Below are positions 43,289 to 52,983 of a DNA stretch of 64,000 nt, piece after piece (positions within the stretch are counted from its first letter, which is position 1; each line of letters opens with the position of its first letter). Below the pieces are notes generated by a model. It did no database searches, had not been told where the DNA came from, and saw only the letters and a list, made by a program, of their open reading frames with translations. Origin of the DNA: an uncultured bacterium. GTDB taxonomy: Bacteria; Bacillota; Clostridia; Oscillospirales; Oscillospiraceae. The stretch covers positions 6,146 to 70,145 of the forward strand of contig CANASS010000005.1 of NCBI GenBank assembly GCA_947364395.1, read 5' to 3'. The position numbers and the translations under genes are program-made.

Positions 43289-44353
43289 TTGGAGCTGTCC
43301 GAGCGAAAGAAGAAAATTCTACGCGCCGTGGTGGAAAGCTATATTCAGACGGCGGAGCCGGTGGGCTCCAAGGCGCTGGCGCAGCTGGCGGGACTGAAGG
43401 TGTCCTCCGCCACCATCCGCAACGAGCTGGCCGACCTGACGGAGCTGGGATACCTGGAGCAGCCCCACACCTCCGCCGGCCGGGTTCCCTCCCCCAAGGG
43501 CTACCGTCTGTACGTCAACGAGCTGATGGAGGAACAGCGGCTGAGCCTGGAGGAGACAAAGCAGATCAACGACGCGCTGCACCTGAAAATGCGGGAGCTG
43601 GATAAGGTCATCGACCAGGCGGGACGGATGGTGTCCCAGCTCACCAACTACCCCGCTTTTGCCCTCACCGAGGGGGCGCGGCGGCTCACCATCCGGCGGT
43701 TCGACCTGATTCTGGTGGACTCCGCCTCCTTCATCGCCGTGGTGATGACGGACTCCAGCGTGGTGAAAAACAAGCTGTTCCGCCTCCCCGCCGAGCTGTC
43801 CGAGCCCCAGTTGCAGCTGCTCACCACCCTTTTGAACACCGCCTTCGTGGGCAAGACCCTGGACCAGCTCACCCCGGAGCTGATGCGGGTGGCGGAGCAC
43901 GCGGCGGGCAGCTCCTACGGGCTCATCTCCCTGGTGGTGTCCTTCGCCATGGAGGTGCTGGACACCCTGGAGAGCGGCGCGGTGTACACCGCTGGAACCA
44001 GCCACATCCTGGACCACCCCGAGTATCAGGACGTGGGCAAGGCCCAGAAGCTGATGAGCTACCTGTCAGAGGACCGCTCCCTGACCCAGGCGCTGGCCCT
44101 GCCCGCCCTGGACGGGGACGACACAAAAATCCTGATTGGCCCGGAAAACGTGGCCGACGAACTGAAGGACACCAGCGTGGTGCTGGCAAGCTACGACATC
44201 GGGGACGGCATGAGGGGGGTCATCGGCGTGGTGGGTCCCACCCGGATGGATTACGCCAAGGTGGCCGCCAAGCTGTCCTATGTGGCGGATGGGCTGTCCA
44301 AGCTGTTCGGACAGCCGGAACTGCCCCCCAGCGCCCCGGAAAAGGAGGAATAA
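43289..44353 (+). CDS. hrcA: Heat-inducible transcription repressor
   Basis: The 354-residue protein opens LSERKKKILRAVVESYIQTAEPVGSKAL with the winged-helix domain (~1-90, SSATIRNELADLTELGYLEQPHTSAGR), then the HrcA dimer domain. I use the TTG at 43289 because GGAGAGGAGG lies just before it; the ATG at 43253 falls inside CIRCE and cannot be the start if the operator lies in the leader. It is the first gene of hrcA-grpE-dnaK-dnaJ, under its own control. Confidence 0.95.
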   Translation: MELSERKKKILRAVVESYIQTAEPVGSKALAQLAGLKVSSATIRNELADLTELGYLEQPHTSAGRVPSPKGYRLYVNELMEEQRLSLEETKQINDALHLKMRELDKVIDQAGRMVSQLTNYPAFALTEGARRLTIRRFDLILVDSASFIAVVMTDSSVVKNKLFRLPAELSEPQLQLLTTLLNTAFVGKTLDQLTPELMRVAEHAAGSSYGLISLVVSFAMEVLDTLESGAVYTAGTSHILDHPEYQDVGKAQKLMSYLSEDRSLTQALALPALDGDDTKILIGPENVADELKDTSVVLASYDIGDGMRGVIGVVGPTRMDYAKVAAKLSYVADGLSKLFGQPELPPSAPEKEE

Positions 44354-44359
44354 AGCCCC

Positions 44360-44932
44360 ATGGCAAAGGATCAGAAAAAGGAGAATCCCATCCCCGAGGA
44401 GGAGCAGGACCTCAACGGGCCCGCCCCGGAGCAGGAGGCGGAGGCCGGAACCGCCGAGACCCCCGGAGAGGGCGGAGACGCGATCCAGGAGGAGGAGCCC
44501 CAAAAGGACCAGGGCCAGCTGCTGGCCGAGGCGGCGGATAAATACCTGCGCCTGGCGGCGGAGTACGACAACTACCGCAAGCGCACCGCCAAGGAGAAGG
44601 AAAACGCTTGGTCCGAGGCCAAAGCCCAGACTGTGGCGGCCTTCCTCCCGGTGTACGACAACCTGGAGCGGGCCCTCAAGCAGGAGACCGCCGACGAGGC
44701 CTACAAAAAGGGCGTGGAGATGACCATGAAGGGCCTCCAGGACGCCCTCACCGGCCTGGGAGTGGAGATGATCCCCGCCCTGGGCGAGACCTTCGACCCC
44801 AACCGGCACAACGCCGTGATGCACTGTGACGACGGGGAGGCCGGAGAGAGCACCATTGTGGAGGTGTTCCAGCAGGGCTTTATCTGCGGGGACAAGGTGA
44901 TCCGGTTCTCCATGGTGAAGGTGGCCAATTGA
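44360..44932 (+). CDS. grpE: DnaK nucleotide-exchange factor
   Basis: The 190-residue protein has an acidic disordered N terminus (~1-55), a coiled-coil (AADKYLRLAAEYDNYRKRTA) and a C-terminal beta domain ending FIC-GDKVIRFSMVKVA. GrpE releases ADP from DnaK. It starts 6 bases after the hrcA stop. A repeat-bearing gap of ~200 bases separates it from dnaK. Confidence 0.95.
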   Translation: MAKDQKKENPIPEEEQDLNGPAPEQEAEAGTAETPGEGGDAIQEEEPQKDQGQLLAEAADKYLRLAAEYDNYRKRTAKEKENAWSEAKAQTVAAFLPVYDNLERALKQETADEAYKKGVEMTMKGLQDALTGLGVEMIPALGETFDPNRHNAVMHCDDGEAGESTIVEVFQQGFICGDKVIRFSMVKVAN

Positions 44933-45068
44933 GAAGCGCGGAGAAGCGGACAGTGAGGGAGCTTGGAGCGGAGCGAAGGCAAAAGCCCAGGACCCACAGC
45001 GTGGGACCGGGTTTTGTCTGAGCCGCAGCGAAAGCGACCGAGCGTCCTGGCCGCTTCACAGCGTGCCA
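44933..45068 (+). repeat. Operon-gap repeat, copy 1 (grpE-dnaK)
   Basis: Begins right after the grpE stop with GAAGCGCGGAGAAGCGG and ends with CGAGCGTCCTGG..GCTTCACAGCGTG. The same arrangement follows the dnaK stop at 46970-47078. No gene is seen in the gap; AGGAGG at 45121 serves dnaK. Confidence 0.65.
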
Positions 45069-45133
45069 ACAAAGCAGTTCTCAATATTTCACATTGTTAA
45101 AAATATACTTTCATATAACAGGAGGAAATCACT

Positions 45134-46969
45134 ATGAGCAAGATCATCGGTATCGACTTAGGCACGACCAACAGCTGCGTCTCCGTCATGGAGGGCGGCG
45201 AGGCCGTGGTCATCCCCAACGCCGAGGGCAACCGCACCACCCCGTCCGTGGTGGCCTTCTCCAAGGACGGCGAGCGCATGGTGGGCCAGGTGGCCAAGCG
45301 TCAGGCCATCACCAACCCCGACCGCACCATCGCCTCCATCAAGCGTGAAATGGGTTCCGATTACCGTGTGCCCATCGACGGCAAGAACTACACCCCCCAG
45401 GAGATCTCCGCCATGGTCCTCCAGAAGCTGAAGGCGGACGCCGAGGCCTACCTGGGCCAGACCATCACCGAGGCCGTCATCACCGTCCCCGCCTACTTCA
45501 CCGACGCCCAGCGTCAGGCCACCAAGGACGCTGGCAAGATCGCCGGCATGGAGGTCAAGCGCATCATCAACGAGCCCACCGCCGCCGCCCTGGCCTACGG
45601 CGTGGACAAGGAGTCCGACCAGAAGATCATGGTGTACGACCTGGGCGGCGGCACCTTCGACGTGTCCGTGCTGGAGGTGGGCGACGGCGTCATCGAGGTG
45701 CTGGCCACCGCGGGCAACAACCGCCTGGGCGGCGACGACTTTGACAAGTGTGTCATGGACTGGATGGCCGCCGAGTTCAAAAAGACGGAGGGCATTGACC
45801 TCACCGGCGACAAGGTGGCTATGCAGCGGCTGAAAGAGGCCGCCGAAAAGGCCAAGATCGAGCTGTCCGGCGTCACCTCCACCACCATCAACCTGCCCTA
45901 TATCACCGCCGACGCCACCGGCCCCAAGCATCTGGACCTGTCCCTGTCCCGGGCCAAGTTCGACCAGCTCACCTCCCATCTGGTGGACGCCACCGCCGGT
46001 CCTGTGCGCCAGGCCATGAGCGACGCGGGCCTGTCCGGCAATGACATCCAGAAGGTGCTGATGGTGGGCGGCTCCAGCCGGATTCCCGCCGTCCAGGACA
46101 TGGTGAAGCGGCTCACCGGCAAAGAGGGCTTCAAGGGCATCAACCCCGACGAGTGCGTGGCCATGGGCGCGGCCCTCCAGGGCGGCGTGTTCACCGGCGA
46201 CACCAAGGGCCTGCTGCTGCTGGACGTGACCCCCCTGTCCCTGGGCATTGAGACCATGGGCGGCGTGATGACCAAGCTCATCGAGCGCAACACCACCATT
46301 CCCGCCAAGAAGTCCCAGACCTTCACCACCGCCGCGGACAACCAGACCTCTGTGGAGGTCCACGTGCTCCAGGGCGAGCGGGAGATGGCCCAGTACAACA
46401 AGACCCTGGGCCGGTTCCACCTGGACGGCATCGCCCCCGCCCGCCGGGGCGTGCCCCAGATCGAGGTCACCTTTGACATCGACGCCAACGGCATCGTCAA
46501 CGTGTCCGCCAAGGACCTGGGCACCGGCACCGAGCAGCACATCACCATCACCTCCTCCACCAACATGTCCAAGGAGGACGTGGACAAGGCCGTCCGGGAG
46601 GCGGAGCAGTTCGCCGCCGAGGACGCCAAGCGCAAGGAAGAGGTGGACACCCGGAATCAGGCCGACCAGATGGTGTACCAGACCGAAAAGACCTTGGACG
46701 AGATGGGCGACAAGCTGGACGCCGGTGACAAGGCCAGCGTCCAGGGCCCCCTGGAGAAGCTGAAGGAGACCCTGAAGGGCAATGACACCCAGGCCATCAA
46801 GGACGCCACCGAGGAGCTGACCAAGGCCTTCTACGCCGTCAGCGAAAAGCTGTACGCTCAGGCGGGCGGTCAGGCCGGTCCCGGCCCCGACATGGGCGGC
46901 CAGCAGCCCCAGGGCGGCGGCGACAACGTGGTGGACGCGGACTATGAGGTCGTTGACGACGACAAATAA
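45134..46969 (+). CDS. dnaK: Hsp70 chaperone
   Basis: The 611-residue protein has [32 protein letters not shown] and [17 protein letters not shown] in the ATPase domain (~1-355), then the substrate-binding domain, and an acidic Gly/Gln-rich tail ending [11 protein letters not shown]. Length and tail fit Clostridia DnaK. It works with GrpE and DnaJ from the same operon. AGGAGG lies 7 bases before the ATG. Confidence 0.98.
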   Translation: MSKIIGIDLGTTNSCVSVMEGGEAVVIPNAEGNRTTPSVVAFSKDGERMVGQVAKRQAITNPDRTIASIKREMGSDYRVPIDGKNYTPQEISAMVLQKLKADAEAYLGQTITEAVITVPAYFTDAQRQATKDAGKIAGMEVKRIINEPTAAALAYGVDKESDQKIMVYDLGGGTFDVSVLEVGDGVIEVLATAGNNRLGGDDFDKCVMDWMAAEFKKTEGIDLTGDKVAMQRLKEAAEKAKIELSGVTSTTINLPYITADATGPKHLDLSLSRAKFDQLTSHLVDATAGPVRQAMSDAGLSGNDIQKVLMVGGSSRIPAVQDMVKRLTGKEGFKGINPDECVAMGAALQGGVFTGDTKGLLLLDVTPLSLGIETMGGVMTKLIERNTTIPAKKSQTFTTAADNQTSVEVHVLQGEREMAQYNKTLGRFHLDGIAPARRGVPQIEVTFDIDANGIVNVSAKDLGTGTEQHITITSSTNMSKEDVDKAVREAEQFAAEDAKRKEEVDTRNQADQMVYQTEKTLDEMGDKLDAGDKASVQGPLEKLKETLKGNDTQAIKDATEELTKAFYAVSEKLYAQAGGQAGPGPDMGGQQPQGGGDNVVDADYEVVDDDK

Positions 46970-47078
46970 GAAGCGCGGAGAAGCGGGCAGCGAGGGGCGC
47001 TGTGTGCCGGCGGCACACAGCGCCAGCCGGGACCGAGAGAAAATGTCCGAACGTCCCGGCCCCTTCGCGGCGTGACAG
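46970..47078 (+). repeat. Operon-gap repeat, copy 2 (dnaK-dnaJ)
   Basis: Starts right after the dnaK stop with GAAGCGCGGAGAAGCGGGC and ends CGAACGTCCCGG..CTTCGCGGCGTGAC. Internally it holds a perfect hairpin GGCGCTGTGTGCC/GGCACACAGCGCC (around 47007-47034). Possible role in RNA processing within the operon. Confidence 0.6.
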
Positions 47079-47151
47079 TGCGCAAACCTAACAACGGGCG
47101 GCAGCGGGGCAAACTGCCCCGCCGTTTCCCTGTCAAGAGGTGATTCCATAT

Positions 47152-48306
47152 ATGGCAGATCAAAAACGAGATTACTATGAAGTGCTGGGCGTGCCCAAGT
47201 CCGCCTCCGACGATGAGCTGAAAAAGGCATACCGCAAGCTGGCCAAGCAGTACCACCCGGACATGAACCCCGGCAACAAGGACGCCGAGGCCAAGTTCAA
47301 GGAGGTCAACGAGGCCTACGAGGTGCTGTCCGACAAGGACAAGCGGGCCAAGTATGACCAGTTCGGCCACGCCGGGGTGGACCCCAATTTCGGCGCGGGG
47401 GGCTTCGGCGGCGGTTTTGATATGGGAGACATAGATCTGGGGGACATCTTTGGGTCCTTCTTCGGCGGGGGGTTCGGCGGCTTCGGCGGCCAGCGTCAGG
47501 CCGACCCCACCGCCCCCAAGCGGGGAGCCTCCGTCCGGGCCAGCCTCACCATCAAATTCGCCGAGGCCATGAGCGGCTGTGAAAAGGAGCTCAACGTGCC
47601 CCGGATGGAGACCTGCGAGGACTGCCGGGGCTCCGGCTGCGCCCCCGGCACCACCGCCGAGGTGTGCCCCGACTGCCGGGGCTCCGGCCAGATCCGCATA
47701 CAGCGCGGCGGCGGCAGCTTCGCCTTCTCCACCACCGCGCCCTGCTCCAAGTGCCGGGGCACGGGCAAGATCATCCACCAGCCCTGCTCCTCCTGCCGGG
47801 GCAGCGGCCAGATCCGCCGCCAGCGGAAGATCAAGGTCCGCATACCCGCAGGCATCTACGACGGTCAGACCATCTCCATGCGGGGCCAGGGCAACGGCGG
47901 CGACAACGGCGGGCCCGCCGGGGACCTGCTGGTGAATGTGGCGGTGATCCCCGACCCCCGGTTCGAGCGGGACGGAAACGACCTGTATTCCCAGCGGAAC
48001 GTGAGCTTCACCCAGGCGGCCCTGGGGGCGGAGCTGGAGATCGACACCATCGACGGCAAGGTGAAGTACGACCTGCCCGCCGGGACCCAGCCGGGCACCG
48101 TGTTCCGCCTGCGGGGCAAGGGCGCCCCCAGCATCAACGGCCGGGGCCGGGGGGACCAGTACGTCACCGTCCAGGTGCAGGTGCCCACCAACCTGACCAG
48201 CCAGCAGAAGGACGCCCTGACGGCCTATGCCCAGGCCATGGGAGAGGGGAGCCCCGCCCCGGCCACGCCGGTGAAGGACTTCTTCTCCAAGAAGAAAAAG
48301 AAGTAA
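47152..48306 (+). CDS. dnaJ: Hsp40 co-chaperone
   Basis: The 384-residue protein has a J domain ([28 protein letters not shown] tripeptide), a Gly/Phe region, four CxxCxGxG zinc motifs ([32 protein letters not shown]) and C-terminal substrate domains. It delivers clients to DnaK. ATG 47152 is chosen over 47140 for the conserved start and the AGAGGTG site. Confidence 0.97.
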   Translation: MADQKRDYYEVLGVPKSASDDELKKAYRKLAKQYHPDMNPGNKDAEAKFKEVNEAYEVLSDKDKRAKYDQFGHAGVDPNFGAGGFGGGFDMGDIDLGDIFGSFFGGGFGGFGGQRQADPTAPKRGASVRASLTIKFAEAMSGCEKELNVPRMETCEDCRGSGCAPGTTAEVCPDCRGSGQIRIQRGGGSFAFSTTAPCSKCRGTGKIIHQPCSSCRGSGQIRRQRKIKVRIPAGIYDGQTISMRGQGNGGDNGGPAGDLLVNVAVIPDPRFERDGNDLYSQRNVSFTQAALGAELEIDTIDGKVKYDLPAGTQPGTVFRLRGKGAPSINGRGRGDQYVTVQVQVPTNLTSQQKDALTAYAQAMGEGSPAPATPVKDFFSKKKKK

Positions 48307-48310
48307 AAAG

Positions 48311-48346
48311 GAGGACGAAAGCGGTTTGCTTTCGTCCTCTTGCTTT
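48311..48346 (+). terminator. Terminator of the heat-shock operon
   Basis: A 12-bp stem (48311-48322 with 48328-48339) is followed by TTGCTTTTA; it also overlaps the end of the convergent gene. Confidence 0.75.
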
Positions 48347-48810
48347 TAATCCCGTTCTCTCTCGTAGGTGTTTTCCTTTTCCAGCACCCAGGGGATGTCG
48401 GCATTTATCTCCATCTGCACGACAGGCCGGGGACAGTTTTCCTGGACACAGTCCAGGTCTCCTTTGAAAAAGATTTGAAAGCCGCGCGGGCCAAAGGGTT
48501 CCCCCTCCGTCACTTGCCAAAGCTCTTCTCCCTCCGATAACAGCGTGCCGCACAGGTGATACCAGCCGCCATAAAACAGAGTGCCGTCCTTATTCGTGTG
48601 GTTCACAAAGACCTCAATGGGCTTTTTCGCGTCCGCGCCCAGGGCGGTGAAAAAGGATTTGACGCGCTCTGGGAACAGGTCCGCCGCCCGTTCAAAATTT
48701 ATGCAGCCGTCGCAGTCGCAGCACTGGTTGGCGGTGGGCTCGGTTTTGTACCATTGACGGGTGCGCTCCACGTCCACATCGACGCGGTAGGGACCAAACT
48801 CAAAAATCAT
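48346..48810 (-). CDS. Conserved unknown protein with a Cys cluster
   Basis: The 154-residue protein starts MIFEFGPYRVDVDVERTRQWY at ATG 48810 (GGAGG upstream). Residues ~28-36 contain CCDCDGC, a possible metal-binding cluster, followed by AADLFPERVKSFFTALGAD. The rest is mixed alpha/beta with LFYGGWYHLCGTLL. No signal peptide. It resembles small Clostridia proteins of unknown function; I do not recognise a named domain. It lies downstream of the MBOAT/DHHW pair, 13 bases away. Confidence 0.7.
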   Translation of the reverse strand: MIFEFGPYRVDVDVERTRQWYKTEPTANQCCDCDGCINFERAADLFPERVKSFFTALGADAKKPIEVFVNHTNKDGTLFYGGWYHLCGTLLSEGEELWQVTEGEPFGPRGFQIFFKGDLDCVQENCPRPVVQMEINADIPWVLEKENTYERERD

Positions 48811-48823
48811 GGTCAACCTCCAG

Positions 48824-50230
48824 TTAAAACCGGAAATAAATAAACGGATTGTATTTGGAGCTGATGATGGCCACCACGCACACCCCGGCCAGGACCAGGT
48901 GGAGCAGGTTGTTTGCCGCCAAGGCCGCAGGGGAATCATAACCGCTCAGCCGGAACTTTTGGGGCATGGGCAGCATCCACACCAGCCCCAGGGGGAGGAA
49001 GAACAGCCCGTACAGCACAGACATGTCCGCCGCCGCCATCCCCACCCAGTCGGTGGGGTGGTAGGTGAACATCTGCCCCAGGGCCGCCAGGAGGCGGGAG
49101 AAATCGGTGAGGTTGAACAGCACCCAGCCCACCACCACAAAAAACATGGCGTAGGCCCAGCCCGCAAATTTCGGCAGCTTGTCCAGCCACTTTTGCAGCC
49201 ACAGCTTTTCCGCCAGCAGCAGCACGGCATAGTACAGCCCCCACAGCAGGAAATTCCACTGGGCCCCGTGCCAGAAGCCTGTCAGCCCCCACACGATGAA
49301 GATGTTCAGCATCCAGCGGGGTTTGCCCACCCGGTTGCCCCCCAGGGGGATGTAGATGTAGTCCCGGAACCAGGTGGACAAGGAGATATGCCACCGCCGC
49401 CAGAATTCGGTGATGGAGGTGGAGGCGTAGGGGTGGTCAAAGTTCTCCAGGAAGTGGAAGCCGAAAATCCGCCCCAGGCCGATGGCCATGTCGCTGTAGC
49501 CGGAAAAGTCGAAGTAAATTTGCAGGGTGTAGGCCACCGCCGCCGCCCAATACATGGCGGTGCCGTACAGGGCCGGGTCCCCGCCGTAGATGGTCTCCGC
49601 CAGCGCCCCCGCGGCGTTGGCCATGACGGCCTTTTTCGCCAGCCCCTGGATGAACCGGCGCATCCCCGCCGCCGCGCCGTCCAGGCTCTCCCGGCGCTCC
49701 CGGATTTCGTGTTCCACCGTCTGGTAGCGGACGATGGGCCCGGCAATGAGCTGAGGGAAAAAGCTGACGTACAGCAGCAGGTAGAAATAGCTGCGCTGAA
49801 CCGCCACCTTTCCCCGGTACAGGTCGATGACATAGGACAGAATCTGGAAAGTGTAGAAGCTGATGCCGATGGGCAGGGCGATCTCGGGCAGGTCCAGCCG
49901 GACCCCCAGCAGCAGGCTCAGGTTGTCCGCCGCAAAGTTCAGGTATTTGAACACAAACAGGTTCGCCGCCAGCAACGCCACGGCGACTAAAAAGACGGCC
50001 TTTTTGCGCCTGGTGTCGTCCTTCCAACGCTCCATCAGCAGGCCGCCCCCGTAGGCCTCCAGGGCAGCCAGCAGCATGACCGCCAGCAGCCGGGGCTCCC
50101 CCCAGGCGTAGAACACCAGGGACGCCGCCAGCAGCACCGCGTTGCGCCAGATTCGGTTGCTCCAGGCGAAGTACAGCAAAAACACCACCGGGAAAAAAGC
50201 GTAGACAAAGGGAAGGGTGCTGAATACCAT
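48824..50230 (-). CDS. MBOAT-family O-acyltransferase (AlgI/DltB-like)
   Basis: The 468-residue polytopic protein has FLLYFAWSNRIWRNAVLL near the start, GISFYTFQILSYVIDLYRG, the MBOAT segment FWRRWHISLSTWFRDYIYIPLGG and the catalytic His in GLTGFWHGAQWNFLLWG. Such proteins move acetyl or acyl groups across the membrane to polysaccharides. It follows the DHHW gene by 2 bases, a pair seen for AlgI with AlgX/J-like partners. The target polymer is unknown. Confidence 0.92.
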   Translation of the reverse strand: MVFSTLPFVYAFFPVVFLLYFAWSNRIWRNAVLLAASLVFYAWGEPRLLAVMLLAALEAYGGGLLMERWKDDTRRKKAVFLVAVALLAANLFVFKYLNFAADNLSLLLGVRLDLPEIALPIGISFYTFQILSYVIDLYRGKVAVQRSYFYLLLYVSFFPQLIAGPIVRYQTVEHEIRERRESLDGAAAGMRRFIQGLAKKAVMANAAGALAETIYGGDPALYGTAMYWAAAVAYTLQIYFDFSGYSDMAIGLGRIFGFHFLENFDHPYASTSITEFWRRWHISLSTWFRDYIYIPLGGNRVGKPRWMLNIFIVWGLTGFWHGAQWNFLLWGLYYAVLLLAEKLWLQKWLDKLPKFAGWAYAMFFVVVGWVLFNLTDFSRLLAALGQMFTYHPTDWVGMAAADMSVLYGLFFLPLGLVWMLPMPQKFRLSGYDSPAALAANNLLHLVLAGVCVVAIISSKYNPFIYFRF

Positions 50231-50232
50231 GC

Positions 50233-51393
50233 TCAGCCCTCCAGACGGAACTCGTCCATGAGATAGTAGTCGATGTTGCCGATGAGCAGCACCTGAGTGA
50301 TGCCGTGGGCCTCCACGTAGTCCGAGAAGGAGAAGGGCTCCCCCATGTACGCCTCGTAGTACCGCAGATCCACGGCGTATGTGCGGTTAAAGTGGGTGGA
50401 CAGCAGCCGGACCACCGCGTTGTCATAGGACTCCCCCAAAATCAGCAGGTTTTCCCGGTCCGCCCTGCCGGTGGAAAAGGTTACCTCTCCGGCGTCCCAG
50501 CCGTAGAACCCGCCGTAGGAGGGCTCGTCCCCCGTTCCGGCGAAAAACCCCTCCTGATTGCCGTAGCTGCCGGGGATGCCGTTCACCGTGACCTCCATGT
50601 CCGGGAAGTCGAAGGGATAGGCGGAAAAGGGCTCCTCAAAGGCGGCCGCCGCCCCGGAGGCCTTGGAGCCGGAAAAGGTCCCCAGCGTCCGGGCCTCCCC
50701 GGCGGGCGTCAGGAGGGCGTCCTCCACCCCCAGCAGATCCAGCAGCCGGGTGTAGGCCAGGTAGGAGCCGTCCAGGTTCCAGTGGTGGTCGGTGCGGTAG
50801 AACCAGCCGCTGAACTGGTCAAAGCTGTCCACCGCGAATTTCCCCAGCCGGTCCCGGGGCAGGTCCAGGCGGTCAAAGAGGTACTGGCAGGCGGGGATTT
50901 TCTCCCCCGTCTCAAAGTTGATGTCAGTGTCCTTTTCGATGTAGTAGACGTAAAAATCCAGCTGGGGGTGGGCGGAAAAATATTCGTTATAGTTGTCCGC
51001 CTTGGCCGCCAGCCTCTCCGTCATGTCCGCCAGGACCCGGGGCGGATAGGCGATATACCCGTCGAACAGCAGCGTGTCCACATAATTCACATACCGCCCG
51101 CGGCACAGGGGCAGGAGGGGGTCCGCCGCCGCCTTCAGATAGCGGGAGGAGGTGAAGTTATACGCCCGCTTGTACACCTGGGCCAGCTGCACCTGGTCGG
51201 CCAGGGCCTTGTCCACGCTGTCCTGGAAGGAGCCGTCCAGCCAGCCCTCCAGGGTGAGGGGGCTGATTTTCTCCGCGTAGCGGTTTTCGTAGGCGTTGAC
51301 CTCCTTGGGGAAGAGCGCCGTCCGCGCCAGCCCCGCCAGCAGGAGCAGGACAATCCCGCCCACAAATATGGCGTTCACAGCCTTTTTCACCAT
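50233..51393 (-). CDS. DHHW-motif (AlgX/AlgJ-like) exported protein
   Basis: The 386-residue protein has one N-terminal membrane anchor (VNAIFVGGIVLLLLAGLA) and the diagnostic TDHHWNLDGSYLAY near residue 200, with LLILGESYDNAVV later, fitting SGNH-like DHHW proteins. In relatives these place acetyl groups delivered by the MBOAT partner. It is the first gene of a minus-strand pair with the MBOAT gene. Confidence 0.88.
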   Translation of the reverse strand: MVKKAVNAIFVGGIVLLLLAGLARTALFPKEVNAYENRYAEKISPLTLEGWLDGSFQDSVDKALADQVQLAQVYKRAYNFTSSRYLKAAADPLLPLCRGRYVNYVDTLLFDGYIAYPPRVLADMTERLAAKADNYNEYFSAHPQLDFYVYYIEKDTDINFETGEKIPACQYLFDRLDLPRDRLGKFAVDSFDQFSGWFYRTDHHWNLDGSYLAYTRLLDLLGVEDALLTPAGEARTLGTFSGSKASGAAAAFEEPFSAYPFDFPDMEVTVNGIPGSYGNQEGFFAGTGDEPSYGGFYGWDAGEVTFSTGRADRENLLILGESYDNAVVRLLSTHFNRTYAVDLRYYEAYMGEPFSFSDYVEAHGITQVLLIGNIDYYLMDEFRLEG

Positions 51394-51425
51394 GATATTC
51401 CGCCTTTCTATGGAATAAACGGGCC

Positions 51426-51467
51426 CGTATCCCAGCCTTTGGCCGGGAATACAGGCCCTTTTTTGCC
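51426..51467. terminator. Hairpin between two minus-strand genes
   Basis: An imperfect stem (GGGCCCGTATCCC / GGGAATACAGGCCC) has TTTTTT on the plus side. For the minus-strand gene ending at 51470 the downstream tract is weak (CGTTTATTCC), so termination may be partial. Confidence 0.5.
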
Positions 51468-51469
51468 GC

Positions 51470-51877
51470 TCAGCAGTCCACGGTGATATTGTCCGTGCCG
51501 TGGGCCTCGAACTCGTCGATATAGGCGTCGATGCGCTGGGTCAGCTCGTCGTAGTTGGTCTCGTCAATGGGTACGTCGTCCATATCCCGCCGGGCCAGGT
51601 CCTCCGCCAATATCTCAAAAAACACGTTGTTCTCATACTCCATGATGGCCTCGTGGATGCCCCCCTCGGCGAAAGCCCGGGAGGGGATAACCTCTCCCTG
51701 ATAGGTCTCGGCCAGACTGGGCATACCCTCTTGGGCCGCCTTGGCGAAGAGCAGGCCCTCCACCTCGTCGTAGTCCTTGAAACGGTCCTCGCCCCGGGTG
51801 GAGTTCAAGATCCAGTTGCCGATGTACACCATGTCCAACAGACGCCGCAGCTGCTTTCGCGTCAGTTCCAGTTCCAT
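51470..51877 (-). CDS. Unknown acidic protein, 135 residues
   Basis: The protein opens MELELTRKQLRRLLDMVYIGNWILNS, followed by acidic helices (AEDLARRDMDDVPIDETNYDELTQRIDAYIDEFEAH). ATG 51877 has AAGGAGG upstream and lies downstream of a clear promoter, while the longer frame from 51961 would begin inside that promoter. No recognised domain. Probably a soluble helical protein; function unknown. Confidence 0.75.
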   Translation of the reverse strand: MELELTRKQLRRLLDMVYIGNWILNSTRGEDRFKDYDEVEGLLFAKAAQEGMPSLAETYQGEVIPSRAFAEGGIHEAIMEYENNVFFEILAEDLARRDMDDVPIDETNYDELTQRIDAYIDEFEAHGTDNITVDC

Positions 51878-51940
51878 GCTAAAGCCCTCCTTCGGCTGGT
51901 AGTCCATCAGGCGGCGCGCCGCCGCGCATACTCGTCTTAT

Positions 51941-51968
51941 ATTATACGATACCCGGCCCAATTGTCAA
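51941..51968 (-). promoter_or_regulatory. Promoter of the 135-residue acidic protein gene
   Basis: On the minus strand TTGACA (51963-51968) and TATAAT (51941-51946) are separated by 16 bases. The 51970-52110 stretch shows no gene and no clear plus-strand promoter. Confidence 0.75.
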
Positions 51969-52110
51969 TGGTCATACTTGGCGCTGTTCCCTCATTCTGT
52001 ACCCGTTCCGTCCGCCCTTCCGGCGGGGGCCCGGAAAAACCGGGCATACCCGGCGCGCCGCCGTCATATAGTCAGGCAGGGTGAAGATTTGACGACGGAG
52101 TGTGATACCG

Positions 52111-52734
52111 ATGGAAGAATATCGAGGGGAAAACAAAATCATCCTGCGGGGACAGACGGCGGAGGCCCCCGTCCGCTCCCACCAGAACCACGGCGTGGAC
52201 TACTACCTGGTTCCCCTGCGGGTGCCCCGGCTGTCCGGCACGGACGACATCCTGAACCTGGTGACGGCCAGCCCGGACCCGGAGCTGTGGACGCCGGGGC
52301 GCTGGGTGTCCGTCCAGGGGGAGGTGCGCTCCTACAACAACCGCACGGGGACGGGGAGCAAGCTGGTCATTACCGTGCTGGTGCGCTCCGCCCAGCCCGC
52401 CCAGCCGGAAGAGGGGGAAAACCGCCTGGTGCTGGCCGGCACCCTGTGCCGCCGGCCCACCGCCCGGCGCACCCCCCTGGGCCGGGAGATCTGCGACCTC
52501 CTGCTGGCCGTTAACCGCTCCTATGGCCGGGCGGACTACTTACCCTGCATCGCCTGGGGCTCCCTGGCCGCCCACTGCGGCGGGCTGGACGTGGGGGACA
52601 CCCTGCGGCTGGAGGGGCGGCTCCAAAGCCGCCGGTATCATAAGCTCATCGACGGGGAGCAGGTGGAGCGCACAGCCTTTGAGATATCGGTGATGAACCT
52701 GCTGGACGGCGGCGAGGAGCCCGCGTTCTCTTGA
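52111..52734 (+). CDS. SSB-like protein with two OB folds
   Basis: The 207-residue protein contains two SSB-type OB folds (~5-98 and ~103-198). Each opens with strands (NKIILRGQT; NRLVLAGTLCRRPTARRTPLGREICDLLLAVN). The second keeps the SSB motif YLPCIAWGSLAAHC and ends VERTAFEISVMNL. Single-stranded DNA-binding is likely for the second fold; the first is divergent. No acidic tail for partner binding is present. It stands alone, not beside rpsF/rpsR, so it is a paralogue rather than the housekeeping SSB. ATG 52111 follows CGGAGTG. Confidence 0.8.
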   Translation: MEEYRGENKIILRGQTAEAPVRSHQNHGVDYYLVPLRVPRLSGTDDILNLVTASPDPELWTPGRWVSVQGEVRSYNNRTGTGSKLVITVLVRSAQPAQPEEGENRLVLAGTLCRRPTARRTPLGREICDLLLAVNRSYGRADYLPCIAWGSLAAHCGGLDVGDTLRLEGRLQSRRYHKLIDGEQVERTAFEISVMNLLDGGEEPAFS

Positions 52735-52790
52735 GTTCCTTTTTCCTGTAAAAAAGCACCAAAAAGAACTTTTAGTCCGCCACGAAAACG
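52735..52790 (+). repeat. Palindrome-tail repeat after the SSB-like gene
   Basis: A degraded palindrome (GTTCCTTTTTcctgtAAAAAAGCAC) is followed by CAAAAAGAACTTTTAGTCCG. Confidence 0.65.
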
Positions 52791-52925
52791 GGTGGTAACC
52801 GAACAATTTGCGCACGGCAATCAGCCAAACAGGTTATTCAAACATAAAATATCTTTTTTGGCTATGATATTGCCCTGCTGCGTGGCCGACGCGGTGTTTT
52901 GATTCAGAACGCACGTCGGTAACGA

Positions 52926-52976
52926 GCAAAAGTTTCTTTTTTCGCCTCCTTTTTTCTTTTCACAGAAAAAAGGAGG
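52926..52976 (-). repeat. Palindrome-tail repeat after the uracil-DNA glycosylase gene
   Basis: The palindrome 52945-52976 (CCTCC-T6...GAAAAAAGGAGG) is followed on the minus strand by CGAAAAAAGAAACTTTTGCTC. Nothing else is visible between 52791 and 52925. Confidence 0.7.
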
Positions 52977-52983
52977 GCCCGTG

